From Polynucleobacter sp. AP-Kaivos-20-H2 (GTDB lineage: Bacteria > Pseudomonadota > Gammaproteobacteria > Burkholderiales > Burkholderiaceae): a DNA stretch of 64,000 nt. Location of the stretch: positions 543,902 to 607,901 of the forward strand of contig NZ_JACVOX010000001.1 of NCBI RefSeq assembly GCF_018882215.1, in the 5' to 3' direction. A program made the translations under genes and the position numbers. Below, one piece after another: positions 35,515 through 45,281 of the stretch. A model generated the notes under the pieces. It was given only the letters and a program-made list of their open reading frames with translations. It had not been told where the DNA came from and searched no databases. The stretch's first letter is position 1; each line of letters begins with the position of its first letter.

Positions 35515-36105
35515 ATGCAAAAACTCGTTCTCGCATCTAACAATGCCGGCAAGGTAAAAGAGTTTCAGGCACTATTAGCGCCCTTGAACTTTGAAGTGAT
35601 CCCCCAAGGTGAATTAGGCATTCCTTCTGCAGAAGAGCCTCACTTCACCTTTGTGGAGAATGCTCTTACCAAGGCAAGGCATGCAAGCGCTGCATCAGGC
35701 TTACCGGCGTTGGCCGACGATTCCGGTATATGTGCGCATGCTTTAAACGGCCAGCCTGGCGTTTTGTCGGCCCGCTTTGCTGGCGAGCAAGGTGATGATG
35801 CTGCGAATAATCGAAAACTCATTCAAGACTTGCAAGATCAGCCAGATAGAGGGGCGCATTATGTGTGTGCCTTGGTTTTCGTGAATAGCGCAAATGATCC
35901 AGAACCTATCATTGTGCAAACACGTTGGTATGGGCAGATTGTTGAGCAAGCTGCCGGTAGCAATGGTTTTGGGTATGACCCCTATTTCTTTTTGCCGGAT
36001 CAAAAATGCACCGCTGCTGAATTAGAGCCAGAAAAAAAGAATTCAATCAGTCACCGGGGTCAAGCGCTACGTGAATTGATTGCACAACTCAAAAGTCGTG
36101 CTTAA
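35515..36105 (+). CDS. rdgB: XTP/dITP diphosphatase
   Basis: A 196-residue member of the Ham1/RdgB family: KLVLASNNAGKVKEFQAL at the start, FVENALTKARHAS, ALADDSGICAHALNGQPGV and GSNGFGYDPYFFLP. It removes non-canonical purine nucleotides from the pool. It is the second gene of the operon; hemW overlaps its end. Confidence 0.97.
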   Translation: MQKLVLASNNAGKVKEFQALLAPLNFEVIPQGELGIPSAEEPHFTFVENALTKARHASAASGLPALADDSGICAHALNGQPGVLSARFAGEQGDDAANNRKLIQDLQDQPDRGAHYVCALVFVNSANDPEPIIVQTRWYGQIVEQAAGSNGFGYDPYFFLPDQKCTAAELEPEKKNSISHRGQALRELIAQLKSRA

Positions 36106-37285
36106 TTCAAGCCCTAATAAAGTAACGTTGACTGCATTGCCTCCATTGGCTTTGTATATTCACTTTCCTTGGTGCGAAAAGAAATGCCCCTATTGCGATT
36201 TCAATTCACATCAAATTAAAGAAGGCGATAGTAAGGCGGGCTTTGATGAGCAGCGCTATATCAATGCACTGATTGCTGACCTAGAAACTGAATTGCCTAA
36301 TATTTGGGGTCGACAGGTTCACAGCATCTTTATTGGCGGCGGAACGCCTAGCCTGCTATCTGCCGAAGGCATGGATCAATTACTTTGTGCCGTTCGTGCT
36401 CGAGTGAATCTTGAGCCTGATGCTGAAATTACGATGGAGGCAAACCCAGGATCCATCGAGGCCGATAAATTTGCCGGATTTGCAAAGGCAGGCATTAATC
36501 GAGTATCGATTGGAGTTCAAAGCTTTCAGGATGAGCAGCTCAAAGCATTGGGCCGTATACACAATGGCGAGGAGGCCAAGCGCGCAATAGCAATCGCCTT
36601 GAAACACTTCAAATCGGTGAATCTGGATTTGATGTACGGACTCCCAAAGCAGACATTAGAGTTAGCCAAAGCGGATATTGAGACGGCGCTTTCTTTTAAA
36701 ACGCCCCATCTGTCTTTCTACAATCTCACGCTAGAACCGAATACCTACTTTGCAAACTTTCCTCCGCAATTACCTAGTGATGATGAAGTGGATGCCATTT
36801 TTGAGCAAAATTTAGATTTACTCACCAAGGCAGGCTACAAACGTTATGAAGTCTCTGCCTATTCACTGAAAAACCAAGAGTGCAAACACAATCTGAACTA
36901 CTGGCGCTTTGGTGATTACATTGGCATTGGAGCAGGCGCTCATGGAAAAGTTTCTTTTCCAGACAAAATTACTCGCCAAGTAAGGGAGCGCCATCCAGAC
37001 AGTTATATGCATGCAATGGAAACTAAAGGTAATGCGTTAATAGAATCCAGGGTTCTTGAAGCCAAGGATCTGCCTTTCGAATTCATGCTCAATACCCTAA
37101 GACTGACAGATGGCGTTGCTACCAATACTTTCAGCGAGAGAACTGGTCTGCCTTTAAACGTGATTAGCAAAGGCCTAGCTGAAGCTAGTAATAAGCAATT
37201 GCTGGATGAGAATCCCAGTCAACTGAAAGCCACTCCATTAGGTATGCGCTACCTGAATAATCTGCAAGAGCTGTTTTTGGATTAA
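36098..37285 (+). CDS. hemW: Heme chaperone HemW (radical SAM)
   Basis: About 395 residues. Radical SAM cysteines Cys26, Cys30 and Cys33 in WCEKKCPYCDFN, SIFIGGGTPSLLS, a MEANPGSIE strand and the C-terminal HemN-like region (NLNYWRFGDYIGIGAGAHGK). HemW carries heme to target proteins and is related to, but not, oxygen-independent coproporphyrinogen oxidase. The GTG at 36098 overlaps the rdgB stop; a TTG at 36080 is an alternative start. Confidence 0.92.
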   Translation: MLNSSPNKVTLTALPPLALYIHFPWCEKKCPYCDFNSHQIKEGDSKAGFDEQRYINALIADLETELPNIWGRQVHSIFIGGGTPSLLSAEGMDQLLCAVRARVNLEPDAEITMEANPGSIEADKFAGFAKAGINRVSIGVQSFQDEQLKALGRIHNGEEAKRAIAIALKHFKSVNLDLMYGLPKQTLELAKADIETALSFKTPHLSFYNLTLEPNTYFANFPPQLPSDDEVDAIFEQNLDLLTKAGYKRYEVSAYSLKNQECKHNLNYWRFGDYIGIGAGAHGKVSFPDKITRQVRERHPDSYMHAMETKGNALIESRVLEAKDLPFEFMLNTLRLTDGVATNTFSERTGLPLNVISKGLAEASNKQLLDENPSQLKATPLGMRYLNNLQELFLD

Positions 37286-37312
37286 ACCGCTTTAGTTGCT
37301 GTGCGTTAAGCA

Positions 37313-38110
37313 CTAGCGACCCGTCCAAATAGGTGGCTCACCCTTTAAAAATGAAGCAACTCCGTTTTGGAAATCATTACTGCCATAGGTTTCACTGATG
37401 AGATCACTACAGTCGGGCAGATTGTTTTTAATTAATCTTGCCAATACCAGCTTGCTAGATTTTTGGGTAATGGGAGCTAGCTTACTCAGTCGCTCTGCGA
37501 GATTGACGGCCTCTTGACCTAGCTGCTCTTGTTCGTATGTTGCTAAAAGATATCCTTGCTTAAGTAATTCTGGAGCAGTAATCATCTCCGCAAGAAGCAG
37601 CATACGCTTAACAATATTGATACCTAGATGAGCAACTAACCAAGCAACATTTGCAGCAGATAAACAGTTACCAAGTGTTTTGGCTATAGGTACGCCAAAC
37701 TTTGCATCAGGAGTTGAGATTCGAAAATCACAGCAACTGGCTATTGCTAATCCGCCCCCAACAGCCATACCATCGACAACGGCAATTGTTGGGATGGGCA
37801 AGGTGGCAAGAGGACCCAGGTAATCATCAATACCCTCTTCATAGCGAATGCCGTCTTGCCCCTCTTTAAAACTAGCAAATTGCGCTATATCGCTACCGGA
37901 TATAAAAGACTTGCCGCCAGCGCCGCGCAAGATAGCTACACGTATCTTGGGATTCTTAGCAATATCTTCACAGATCGACTTCAGGCTTTGATACATCCCT
38001 ACTGTCATTGCATTACGGGCTGCTACATGATCAAAGGTAATGTGGGCAACATGGCTGCGTATCTCTAATAAGACCTGTGCAATATTGCCCACCTTATTTT
38101 GTTCAGTCAT
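37313..38110 (-). CDS. Crotonase-superfamily protein annotated-like enoyl-CoA hydratase, both catalytic Glu absent
   Basis: A 265-residue crotonase fold with the oxyanion-hole segments FISGSDIAQ and GMAVGGGLAIASCCDFRIS. In true enoyl-CoA hydratases two Glu residues do the chemistry; the equivalent positions here are Ala122 (GGGLA) and Ile142 (FGVPIA). The protein is therefore more likely an isomerase, thioesterase or other crotonase-type enzyme. It lies 8 bases upstream of its neighbour's end in the same direction as the Bug protein gene, and divergent CoA-transferase 1 kb away points to acyl-CoA chemistry. Confidence 0.85.
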   Translation of the reverse strand: MTEQNKVGNIAQVLLEIRSHVAHITFDHVAARNAMTVGMYQSLKSICEDIAKNPKIRVAILRGAGGKSFISGSDIAQFASFKEGQDGIRYEEGIDDYLGPLATLPIPTIAVVDGMAVGGGLAIASCCDFRISTPDAKFGVPIAKTLGNCLSAANVAWLVAHLGINIVKRMLLLAEMITAPELLKQGYLLATYEQEQLGQEAVNLAERLSKLAPITQKSSKLVLARLIKNNLPDCSDLISETYGSNDFQNGVASFLKGEPPIWTGR

Positions 38111-38117
38111 AAAACGC

Positions 38118-39107
38118 TTATTCAGCCTTGATATTCAGACTCTTTACTAAACGCTGGTATTTAGCCAGTTCGCCAGCCAAGAACAAACTAAATGCAGCAG
38201 GTGTTGCTGGCCCCTCAGGCTGCAAGCCTTGTGAATCTAGCGTCTTTTTAATTTGTGGATCAGCCATGGCGGCTTTAACAGCTTGGTCAATCTTGTTCAC
38301 AACTGCTGGATCCATACCCTTTGGACCCATGATGGAGTACCAGTTGGTAACGTCAAATCCTGTAATACCCACTTCGTTAAACGTAGGTACGTTAGGAAGA
38401 ATAGATAATCGTTTTGGGGTGGAGATTGCCAAAGCCTTCAAGCTGCCGTCTTTAATTTGCTGCAAGTTCGGTGGCAAGGTATCAAAGTTCATCGTAATTT
38501 GACCACCTAACAAATCAATGATGGCCTGACCGCTACCTTTATAGGGCACATGGTTTAACTGAATGCCGGCAATCTTAGCAAACAAAGCGCCTGCTAAGTG
38601 TTGCGTACTGCCAATACCAGACGAACCATAAGTCATCTGACCTGGATTTGCTTTAGCAAGGGAAATCAATTGTGATACCGAGTTCACAGGCAAAGAAGCC
38701 TTCACTACTAAAACATTAGGAACATATCCCAAATAAGTAATAGGTGTGAAATCCGTTGCAGGATTGTAGGGAACATTCGTTAATACAAATGGTGCAATCG
38801 CATTGGAATTGGAGTGCCCCACCAGCAAGGTGTAGCCATCCGGATTTGCCTTGGAGACTTGATCGGCTGCAATAGTTCCTGCTGCACCCGATTTATTTTC
38901 CACAATCACGCTTTGACCTAGAATCTCACCCATTTTTGGAGCAAGGGCTCGTGCAACAATATCGGTGCCGCCACCAGGCGCAAAACCCACAATCAATCGT
39001 ATAGGTTTAGTTGGATAAGACTGCTGACCTAAAGCAAAGAAAGAACTCGTGGCTAGCGTAATTGCAAACAAACTACGAACAGCCCACTGAGGCGATTTAA
39101 GCAACAT
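38118..39107 (-). CDS. Tripartite tricarboxylate transporter substrate-binding protein (Bug family)
   Basis: A 329-residue periplasmic receptor. Signal peptide ending ALGQQ, then [38 protein letters not shown] and [10 protein letters not shown], characteristic of Bug/TctC proteins. Members bind carboxylates and are very numerous in Burkholderiales, often acting without their own membrane partners. No TctA/TctB genes are near. The ATG at 39105-39107 behind GGAGA is preferred over upstream starts. The ligand is unknown, perhaps the acid activated by the neighbouring CoA-transferase. Confidence 0.92.
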   Translation of the reverse strand: MLLKSPQWAVRSLFAITLATSSFFALGQQSYPTKPIRLIVGFAPGGGTDIVARALAPKMGEILGQSVIVENKSGAAGTIAADQVSKANPDGYTLLVGHSNSNAIAPFVLTNVPYNPATDFTPITYLGYVPNVLVVKASLPVNSVSQLISLAKANPGQMTYGSSGIGSTQHLAGALFAKIAGIQLNHVPYKGSGQAIIDLLGGQITMNFDTLPPNLQQIKDGSLKALAISTPKRLSILPNVPTFNEVGITGFDVTNWYSIMGPKGMDPAVVNKIDQAVKAAMADPQIKKTLDSQGLQPEGPATPAAFSLFLAGELAKYQRLVKSLNIKAE

Positions 39108-39183
39108 AAAGTCTCCAATATTGTTTTTATTGTGTTTGATACTATTAGAAGCTAATTCTAAACATATAAGAAGCAACGAGACA

Positions 39184-40431
39184 ATGACGAAAACACCTAT
39201 AAATGACACTTTAAATAGCGCGCGTGATGGATCAAGACCATTACCCCTCTCAGGAGTACGTGTGCTTGACGTCAGCCAGGTCATGGCCGGCCCTTACTGC
39301 TGCATGCTCTTGGCCGACCTTGGTGCGGATGTCATCAAAATTGAGCCTCCTGGTACCGGTGATCAGACACGTGGCGCAATGGGTTTCAAGATGAAAGGTT
39401 CAGATAGCATGGGCTTTCTGAACATGAACCGCAATAAACGCAGTCTCACTTTAAATCTCAAAACCGAGGCTGGTAAGAAAGTATTTTTCGAGCTGGTCAA
39501 AACCGCTGATATTTTGGTGGAGAACTATCGGCCTGGTGTTATGAAAAAACTAGGAATCGATTACGCCTCTTTAAAAGATATCAATCCTGGTTTGGTCTAT
39601 GCCAGCATTTCTGGTTTTGGCCAAACTGGCCCATGGGCAGATCGCCCTGGTTTTGATCTCATGGCGCAAGCGATGTCTGGCGTCATGAGCGTTACAGGAT
39701 ATCCAGATGGTCCTCCAGTTAAAGCCGGCGTTCCGGTAGCTGATATTGGCTGCGCACTTTTTGCGATATACGGAATATTGTCGGCATACATTGGCAAAAC
39801 GAAAACGGGTGAAGGTCAGTTTATTGATGCCTCACTCTTTGATTCCGCTTTGGCATTCTCCATTTGGGATACCGCTCAATACTGGGGTACCGGAGTTGAA
39901 CCCTATAAGCTTGGCACAGCCAATCATATGAGCGCCCCCTACCAGGCCATGAAAGCTGCTGATGGGTATTTTGTGATGGGAGCAACCAATCAGAAACTAT
40001 GGAAGTTGCTTTGCGACAAGATTGAACGCCCCGAATTATTTGAAGATGTCCGCTTCAAAACAAATCCACTACGCTTAGCTAATCGCCTAGAGCTCGCCGC
40101 CGAATTAGAAAAATCATTTGCCAATAAATCTGCGGATCAATGGGTTAACGCACTACTAGATGCAGGTATCCCAGCGGGTCCAATTAATACTTATCCAGAA
40201 GCATTTGATAGTGAGCATGGCCGCCATCGCAAGATGCGGATGGAGATTGATCATCCGGTAGAAGGCAAAGTTCCTAATATTGGCTTTGCCGTCAAAATGA
40301 ATGGCACACCACAACAGGTGTATCGCCACCCTCCTTTGCTGGGCGAACATACGAGCGAGCTTCTTGCTGAGCTCGGTATTGCGGGTGATGAACTGAAGTC
40401 TCTTGAAGCGGGTGGTGCCTTTGCACCCTAG
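39184..40431 (+). CDS. Class III (CaiB/BaiF family) CoA-transferase
   Basis: A 415-residue protein with [39 protein letters not shown], and [18 protein letters not shown] with Asp187 as probable catalytic residue, plus [18 protein letters not shown] region. The family moves CoA between carboxylic acids. It is divergent from the Bug receptor (76 bases between starts, shared promoter region) and is closed by the bidirectional terminator at 40470. Together with the crotonase protein it suggests a small pathway for an imported acid; the substrate is not known. Confidence 0.93.
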   Translation: MTKTPINDTLNSARDGSRPLPLSGVRVLDVSQVMAGPYCCMLLADLGADVIKIEPPGTGDQTRGAMGFKMKGSDSMGFLNMNRNKRSLTLNLKTEAGKKVFFELVKTADILVENYRPGVMKKLGIDYASLKDINPGLVYASISGFGQTGPWADRPGFDLMAQAMSGVMSVTGYPDGPPVKAGVPVADIGCALFAIYGILSAYIGKTKTGEGQFIDASLFDSALAFSIWDTAQYWGTGVEPYKLGTANHMSAPYQAMKAADGYFVMGATNQKLWKLLCDKIERPELFEDVRFKTNPLRLANRLELAAELEKSFANKSADQWVNALLDAGIPAGPINTYPEAFDSEHGRHRKMRMEIDHPVEGKVPNIGFAVKMNGTPQQVYRHPPLLGEHTSELLAELGIAGDELKSLEAGGAFAP

Positions 40432-40469
40432 TTTGCAGCTTAATAAACATAATGATTAAGTAAAAAGAT

Positions 40470-40503
40470 AACTAAAAAGGACTCCACAGAGTCCTTTTTA
40501 GTT
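40470..40503. terminator. Bidirectional rho-independent terminator
   Basis: A perfect 15-base-pair stem (AACTAAAAAGGACTC / GAGTCCTTTTTAGTT, four-base loop CACA) with T-runs in both directions. It lies between the convergent CoA-transferase and alkyl sulfatase genes and can serve both. Confidence 0.9.
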
Positions 40504-40535
40504 ATAGAGAAGTCTAATTACCTTAGCTGCCTTGG

Positions 40536-42641
40536 TTACTCGCCAGCAGTAATAGCCATCTCCTGTGCCGAGAATGGATCCTTGACTGGGGCAGTTGGCT
40601 TGGGAGCCGCCTTGCCTTTAGTGCCTGGCATGAGTTCAAAATCAGGCACAAAGACCGTCAAGGTGCTTCTGAGTTGATCGAATGATTTGCGATCACCATC
40701 GAACTTCACCCTACCTTCAGCTAGCAACTTTTCAAACGTTGTCTGTCCACCCATCACCCGTTCGAGATCACTGCGATTTAATGTGATAGTCAGATTTGGA
40801 TTCTTGGCCTGCTGACCTTTAATGTTGGTCAGAGCAGAATTACTCATCTCAATCACAAATTTTTCGCCATTGTCTGGTGTAGAGAGATTGATTACAAAGT
40901 TCATGTCCGCCGCTTTCTTGCTGTCCATACTGATAGCCAAAGCATTGAGCCAGAGTTCGGTTTTCATGCCTTTAATCATGTCTGGACCATTGGATTTCGG
41001 TGACGTCCCTGAAGGCATACCATGACGCAATTCATAAGCAGCTCCCAAGAAGCTATTGCGCATACTTGGGCTTTCTTTTTGGTAGCCAATCTGCTCAAAA
41101 ATATCTGCCAGCAAGTCTTTGGCGGCCGTATTATTCGGTTGTGCATAAACCAGCTTGTTAACAATTTCCATAGCTTCACGGTATTTGCCTTGCTTATAGA
41201 GCTCTTTACCCCTGGTCATGATCTTGGCTGGGCCACCCATCATCTCCACATAGAGTGGTGCTGAGTCTTTTGGAGATAGTGGCGCTAGTGTTGCTGGATT
41301 AGCGTCCCAGTAACCGAGATAACGATTAATCACGGCACGACTATTGTGTTCTTCGGAACCATGATAGCTATGAGCTGCCCATTGCCTCTTCAGACTCTCA
41401 GGCTGTTTATATACATTCTGGATTTCATTAATAGTGACGCCATTATTTGCTAAATGAAGCACTTCGTTATGCAGGTGAGCATAACTATCTCGTTGGGTAC
41501 GCATCACCTCTTGTATGCGCTCGTTACCCCAGCGTGGCCAGGTATGTGACGCAAACATCACCTCACTCTCATTGCCATAACGATATAAAGCGTTATTAAT
41601 ATTCTTAGACCATGCCAGTGAGTCCCGAACTAAGGCGCCACGTAAGGTGTAGATATTATGTATGGTGCCAGTGATATTTTCTGCTGCCCAGAATGCCTTA
41701 AATTGCGGGAAGTAGGTATTCATCTCCGCAGGAGCTTCAGTGCCTGGTGTGTTTTGGAATTCCATTTCAACGCCATCAACCGTCATTTTTTCATAAGGTT
41801 GGTTGATATAGACGTTAGGCTCGATCAGACCTAAATTACCAGCAGCGGTATTTTTACCAATGGATTGATCCACGTGACCAAATGGGCTACGGGGCAATAA
41901 CACGCCGTACTGGAAGTACATTCTACGAGTCATGGCATTACCTGCATAGACGTTTTCCGCAATCGCATGATCCATAAAACCTGCTGGCGCAATGACCTTG
42001 ACTTTGCCGCTCTTCACATCTGCCTCATCGACTACACCACGCACACCACCAAAGTGATCGCCATGCGAATGCGAATACACGACAGCTACAACTGGGCGTT
42101 TACCAAGCTTTTCATTTACGAGCTCTAGTGCAGCACGAGCCGTTTCTTTGGCAGTTAATGGATCAAACACAATCCAACCAGTATTCGTCTTGATAAAGCT
42201 AATGTTGGCTAAGTCAAAGCCGCGAACTTGATAAATTTTTCCAGGCACAACTTCATATAAGCCGTAGCCCATATTGAGAATGGCTTGACGTTGCAATGAA
42301 GGGTGCACACTATCAAAGTCTTTGCCCTGTAGGAGAAATTCATAGCTACCCATATCCCAGGCAACATTGCCGGCATCAGCCATGATCGTTTTATATGGCG
42401 GGGCTGCTATGAAGCCTTTTTTTGATTCCTCAAAATCACGCTTATCTTCGAAAGGCAGCGTCTTACGCAATCCATTTTGCAGCTCAACCGTATAGCTTGA
42501 AGGCGCCTTACCTTTTGGATCGAAATGCTTCCCCTGCATTGCACCAGGATCCGCAACCACACCACCACCCCCTGCCGCCATAGCAAAACCTGAGCTTATT
42601 AATGCAGCTGCAATAAAAAATTGTGTGAGTTTGATTTTCAT
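40536..42641 (-). CDS. Exported alkyl sulfatase (SdsA1/BDS1-type metallo-beta-lactamase fold)
   Basis: About 701 residues. Signal peptide of ~22 residues, metallo-beta-lactamase domain with zinc motif HSHGDH (His191, His193, Asp195, His196), a second ligand region TIHNIYTLRGALVRDS and SHTWPRWG, a helical dimerisation part, and a C-terminal SCP2-like domain (DMNFVINLSTPDNGEKFVIE). Such enzymes split alkyl sulfates such as SDS into alcohol and sulfate in the periplasm. The ATG at 42639-42641 with GAGG is favoured over a longer frame. A sensor kinase is encoded just upstream (85 bases). Confidence 0.93.
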   Translation of the reverse strand: MKIKLTQFFIAAALISSGFAMAAGGGGVVADPGAMQGKHFDPKGKAPSSYTVELQNGLRKTLPFEDKRDFEESKKGFIAAPPYKTIMADAGNVAWDMGSYEFLLQGKDFDSVHPSLQRQAILNMGYGLYEVVPGKIYQVRGFDLANISFIKTNTGWIVFDPLTAKETARAALELVNEKLGKRPVVAVVYSHSHGDHFGGVRGVVDEADVKSGKVKVIAPAGFMDHAIAENVYAGNAMTRRMYFQYGVLLPRSPFGHVDQSIGKNTAAGNLGLIEPNVYINQPYEKMTVDGVEMEFQNTPGTEAPAEMNTYFPQFKAFWAAENITGTIHNIYTLRGALVRDSLAWSKNINNALYRYGNESEVMFASHTWPRWGNERIQEVMRTQRDSYAHLHNEVLHLANNGVTINEIQNVYKQPESLKRQWAAHSYHGSEEHNSRAVINRYLGYWDANPATLAPLSPKDSAPLYVEMMGGPAKIMTRGKELYKQGKYREAMEIVNKLVYAQPNNTAAKDLLADIFEQIGYQKESPSMRNSFLGAAYELRHGMPSGTSPKSNGPDMIKGMKTELWLNALAISMDSKKAADMNFVINLSTPDNGEKFVIEMSNSALTNIKGQQAKNPNLTITLNRSDLERVMGGQTTFEKLLAEGRVKFDGDRKSFDQLRSTLTVFVPDFELMPGTKGKAAPKPTAPVKDPFSAQEMAITAGE

Positions 42642-42726
42642 AAAAGCCTCAAGTAAAAGTTTTTTGATTACTTCAATGATATGTTTGAGATAAACCATGG
42701 CAATTAGCCCTATAGCTAATATATAG

Positions 42727-44175
42727 TTAGATTGAGTAAGCCGCCACAAGAGGCAGGCTTACAAAAAAGGTAGTTCCTTTTGCAGGTAGAGACTCAAACC
42801 AAATCGAGCCGCCATGTCTCATGACAATATGTTTACATAACCAAAGACCAATTCCCATGCCGGAACCCTTAGTAGTTGAAAGTAGCTCAAACATGTGTGC
42901 CTGCACATTTTCATCAATTCCTGATCCTGTGTCTGCGATCAATATTTGAATACCAGTACGAGTGTGCTCGCCTCGAATCGTGATTGATTTAATTAAATTT
43001 TCAGTCGACTTCAATGCATCAATTGCGTTGTTGACCAAATTCAATAGGACTTGTTGAAGTTCCCCCTTATTAGCAGTGATAAACAAGTTTTCCTCTAACT
43101 TGAGAATCATCTGAATATTCTGCTTAATAATTTCTGGGCGCGCAATGGTAAGTACTAAATCAATTAATTCAGCAAGGTCAACTTTGGCAGATGCCATCTT
43201 TTCATCAGCGAATACCGACCTAAGGGAGCGGATAATACTTGCTGCACGCTGATTATCTGCCAACAAAGAATCCAAAACCTCTCTCTGTAGGTTGGGATTC
43301 AATTCTCCTTCTGATAGTTTCTTTTGCAAAAATTGAATATTTAAACTAGAGGCACCCAAGGGCTGATTAAGTTCATGTGCAATGGAGGCTGATAAAGCCC
43401 CGGTACTGGCGGTCTTATTGGCTTTTAATAGCGATGCGATTAGGAGCTCTCGCTCCTGTAAATGGGCTTTAGTAGCTTCACTTTCATTCGCTGTTTTGAT
43501 ATTGGCAATGGTAATTTGCTCGGCCCAGTATCCCCCAATCGCAATATATGACAAGGTATTCATCACGAGCTGGGAAATGGTAAACAGGATCAGCAGCTGA
43601 GGGATCTGATCAACTTGACGAATGGTAAAGGCCGAGGCAACCATAATGACGAATCGCCCCATAGCAAAAAACATTTCCGCAAAATTGGCATATTGCATAT
43701 AAACCAATTGCTTAGATGGGGATGATTTTCTCTTCTTGCCTAGCTCATAGATTTGCCAGCAATAAAAAAGACTAGCAAGGCCTGCCATTACCGCAGTGCG
43801 ACTTTCAAAAGATCCATATAGACGCATGGAATCAAATACGGCAATAAAAATGAGGACCGAAACTGAGGCAGCTATCTTTACTCGTTTAGAAACCTCATGA
43901 TTGAGTGATTGACAAAATAAAGCTTGTAACATCGTTGCTATATAGAAGAAGGTATTGGCTACGGTGAAATTAAATTCTGGATTAGTAATATTTTGGAGAG
44001 TAATAATTCCTATCCCAAAAATAAATAACCCGACCACATTCACTAGCAGGGAGGACATCCAATACAAACTGGGTCTCAGGATGTTCTGAGAACGATAATA
44101 GTGATAGATACCAAAAAATAGGCCCACCTGAATGATGGCCAAAATGAAGAAGTAGATAGAAATGAGCAGCTTCAT
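42727..44175 (-). CDS. Orphan sensor histidine kinase with seven membrane helices
   Basis: About 482 residues. Seven hydrophobic helices occupy residues 1-220; the dimerisation box HELNQP carries His267; the ATPase domain shows the N box (ELQQVLLNLVNNAIDALKS), DTGSGI, and MGIGLWLCKHIVMRHGGSIWF. No response regulator is adjacent. It is divergent from the barrel gene at 44213 and followed by the alkyl sulfatase, so it could sense surfactant-like or envelope signals, but this is inference. The start (ATG 44175) lacks a Shine-Dalgarno and a longer frame is possible. Confidence 0.88.
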   Translation of the reverse strand: MKLLISIYFFILAIIQVGLFFGIYHYYRSQNILRPSLYWMSSLLVNVVGLFIFGIGIITLQNITNPEFNFTVANTFFYIATMLQALFCQSLNHEVSKRVKIAASVSVLIFIAVFDSMRLYGSFESRTAVMAGLASLFYCWQIYELGKKRKSSPSKQLVYMQYANFAEMFFAMGRFVIMVASAFTIRQVDQIPQLLILFTISQLVMNTLSYIAIGGYWAEQITIANIKTANESEATKAHLQERELLIASLLKANKTASTGALSASIAHELNQPLGASSLNIQFLQKKLSEGELNPNLQREVLDSLLADNQRAASIIRSLRSVFADEKMASAKVDLAELIDLVLTIARPEIIKQNIQMILKLEENLFITANKGELQQVLLNLVNNAIDALKSTENLIKSITIRGEHTRTGIQILIADTGSGIDENVQAHMFELLSTTKGSGMGIGLWLCKHIVMRHGGSIWFESLPAKGTTFFVSLPLVAAYSI

Positions 44176-44212
44176 GTTTGCTATGGTACATCCACCGAAT
44201 TGATTCGCTAAA

Positions 44213-45175
44213 ATGCCTGTCATGCGGCTTTTTAGTAGATCCCAGCTCCTTTTCTTTGTCACCCTATTAGCCGCTGGGATTGGTTTTGCTCATGCCCAAT
44301 CGGCTTTTTATACCGCCGCTAACAATTACCTCAAAAAGCGCGCTGATGCTTTTATGACGATTACGGGCTATTCGCTTACACCAGACGTAACAACAGGTTC
44401 GCTATCGATCCGTAACAATGGTGGTGATAACTCCGACTTGCAAATGATTTCTCTAGGAGGTGGCGATCGAATTAGTGCAAACTTTCCTCTTTATTTAGAG
44501 GGAACCTTAGCGGTTAATCGCTACAACCCAACTTTTAGCGATGGCATCGCCAATACATCCGTTACGGTACCAGTTCATTGGAACAGCATCACAGGCACCG
44601 GCGGTATTGGTTGGGATTTTCCGATCACCAATGAATTGCGCTTCCGCCCTATTGCCAATGTCATGCTGGGTCATTTAGAAAGCGACCTCTCGATTGCGTC
44701 TAGAGTCATTCAAAATCAGAAAGGCGTGGACTTGCAGTTCCTCAATGGCGGCCGTATGAATTCTTATGGTTTGGGCGGCTCGGTCATGCTCGACTATGAG
44801 AACTACAAACCGGATCAAGAGATTGATGTCGAGCTGCGTTACACCAATATCCCGGTACAAACATTTGACACCTCAACTGCAGTGCAAGGCTCTGCCGATT
44901 CGCAAAGTCTGGCGCTTTGGGCTCGCAGTCGCATTCCAACCCCGATTACATTATTAGATAGGCCACTAAGAGCGGTATTTGAAGTGGCGCATACCGAGTT
45001 CCTGGGCGACTTACGAGGGGCTTTGGGGTTTAACTCCCTCTCCTCCGTAGGTACCGGCATAGAATTAGACCGCAGCGCCTCTGATCCCATTTTTACCCGC
45101 ATTAGAGTCGTATTTAGGTATCAATTTGGTCAAAATGTGCACGGAACCTCTATTGGCCTAGCTGCCAGCTTCTAA
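44213..45175 (+). CDS. Outer-membrane beta-barrel protein
   Basis: A 320-residue exported protein: signal peptide (LLFFVTLLAAGIGFAHAQ), then alternating polar and hydrophobic strands with many aromatic turns, and a terminal Phe (SIGLAASF) as required for outer membrane insertion. Sequences such as GTGGIGWDFPITNELRFRPI look like autotransporter-type barrels, but no passenger domain is present. A second ATG three codons later is possible. It is divergent from the histidine kinase gene. Function unknown. Confidence 0.75.
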   Translation: MPVMRLFSRSQLLFFVTLLAAGIGFAHAQSAFYTAANNYLKKRADAFMTITGYSLTPDVTTGSLSIRNNGGDNSDLQMISLGGGDRISANFPLYLEGTLAVNRYNPTFSDGIANTSVTVPVHWNSITGTGGIGWDFPITNELRFRPIANVMLGHLESDLSIASRVIQNQKGVDLQFLNGGRMNSYGLGGSVMLDYENYKPDQEIDVELRYTNIPVQTFDTSTAVQGSADSQSLALWARSRIPTPITLLDRPLRAVFEVAHTEFLGDLRGALGFNSLSSVGTGIELDRSASDPIFTRIRVVFRYQFGQNVHGTSIGLAASF

Positions 45176-45281
45176 TATGGGCAATACAATAGCTATAAAT
45201 ACTAAATTCCTAGTATTTACTTATTTCCGCATCGCCATCTAATGGTGACGTGCTTTCAACATCCTTAAGGATCAAATTATT

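Noticed and set aside
36098..37285. Oxygen-independent coproporphyrinogen III oxidase (HemN)
   Set aside because: The protein has the shorter N-terminus of HemW and sits in the rph-rdgB operon where HemW is found.
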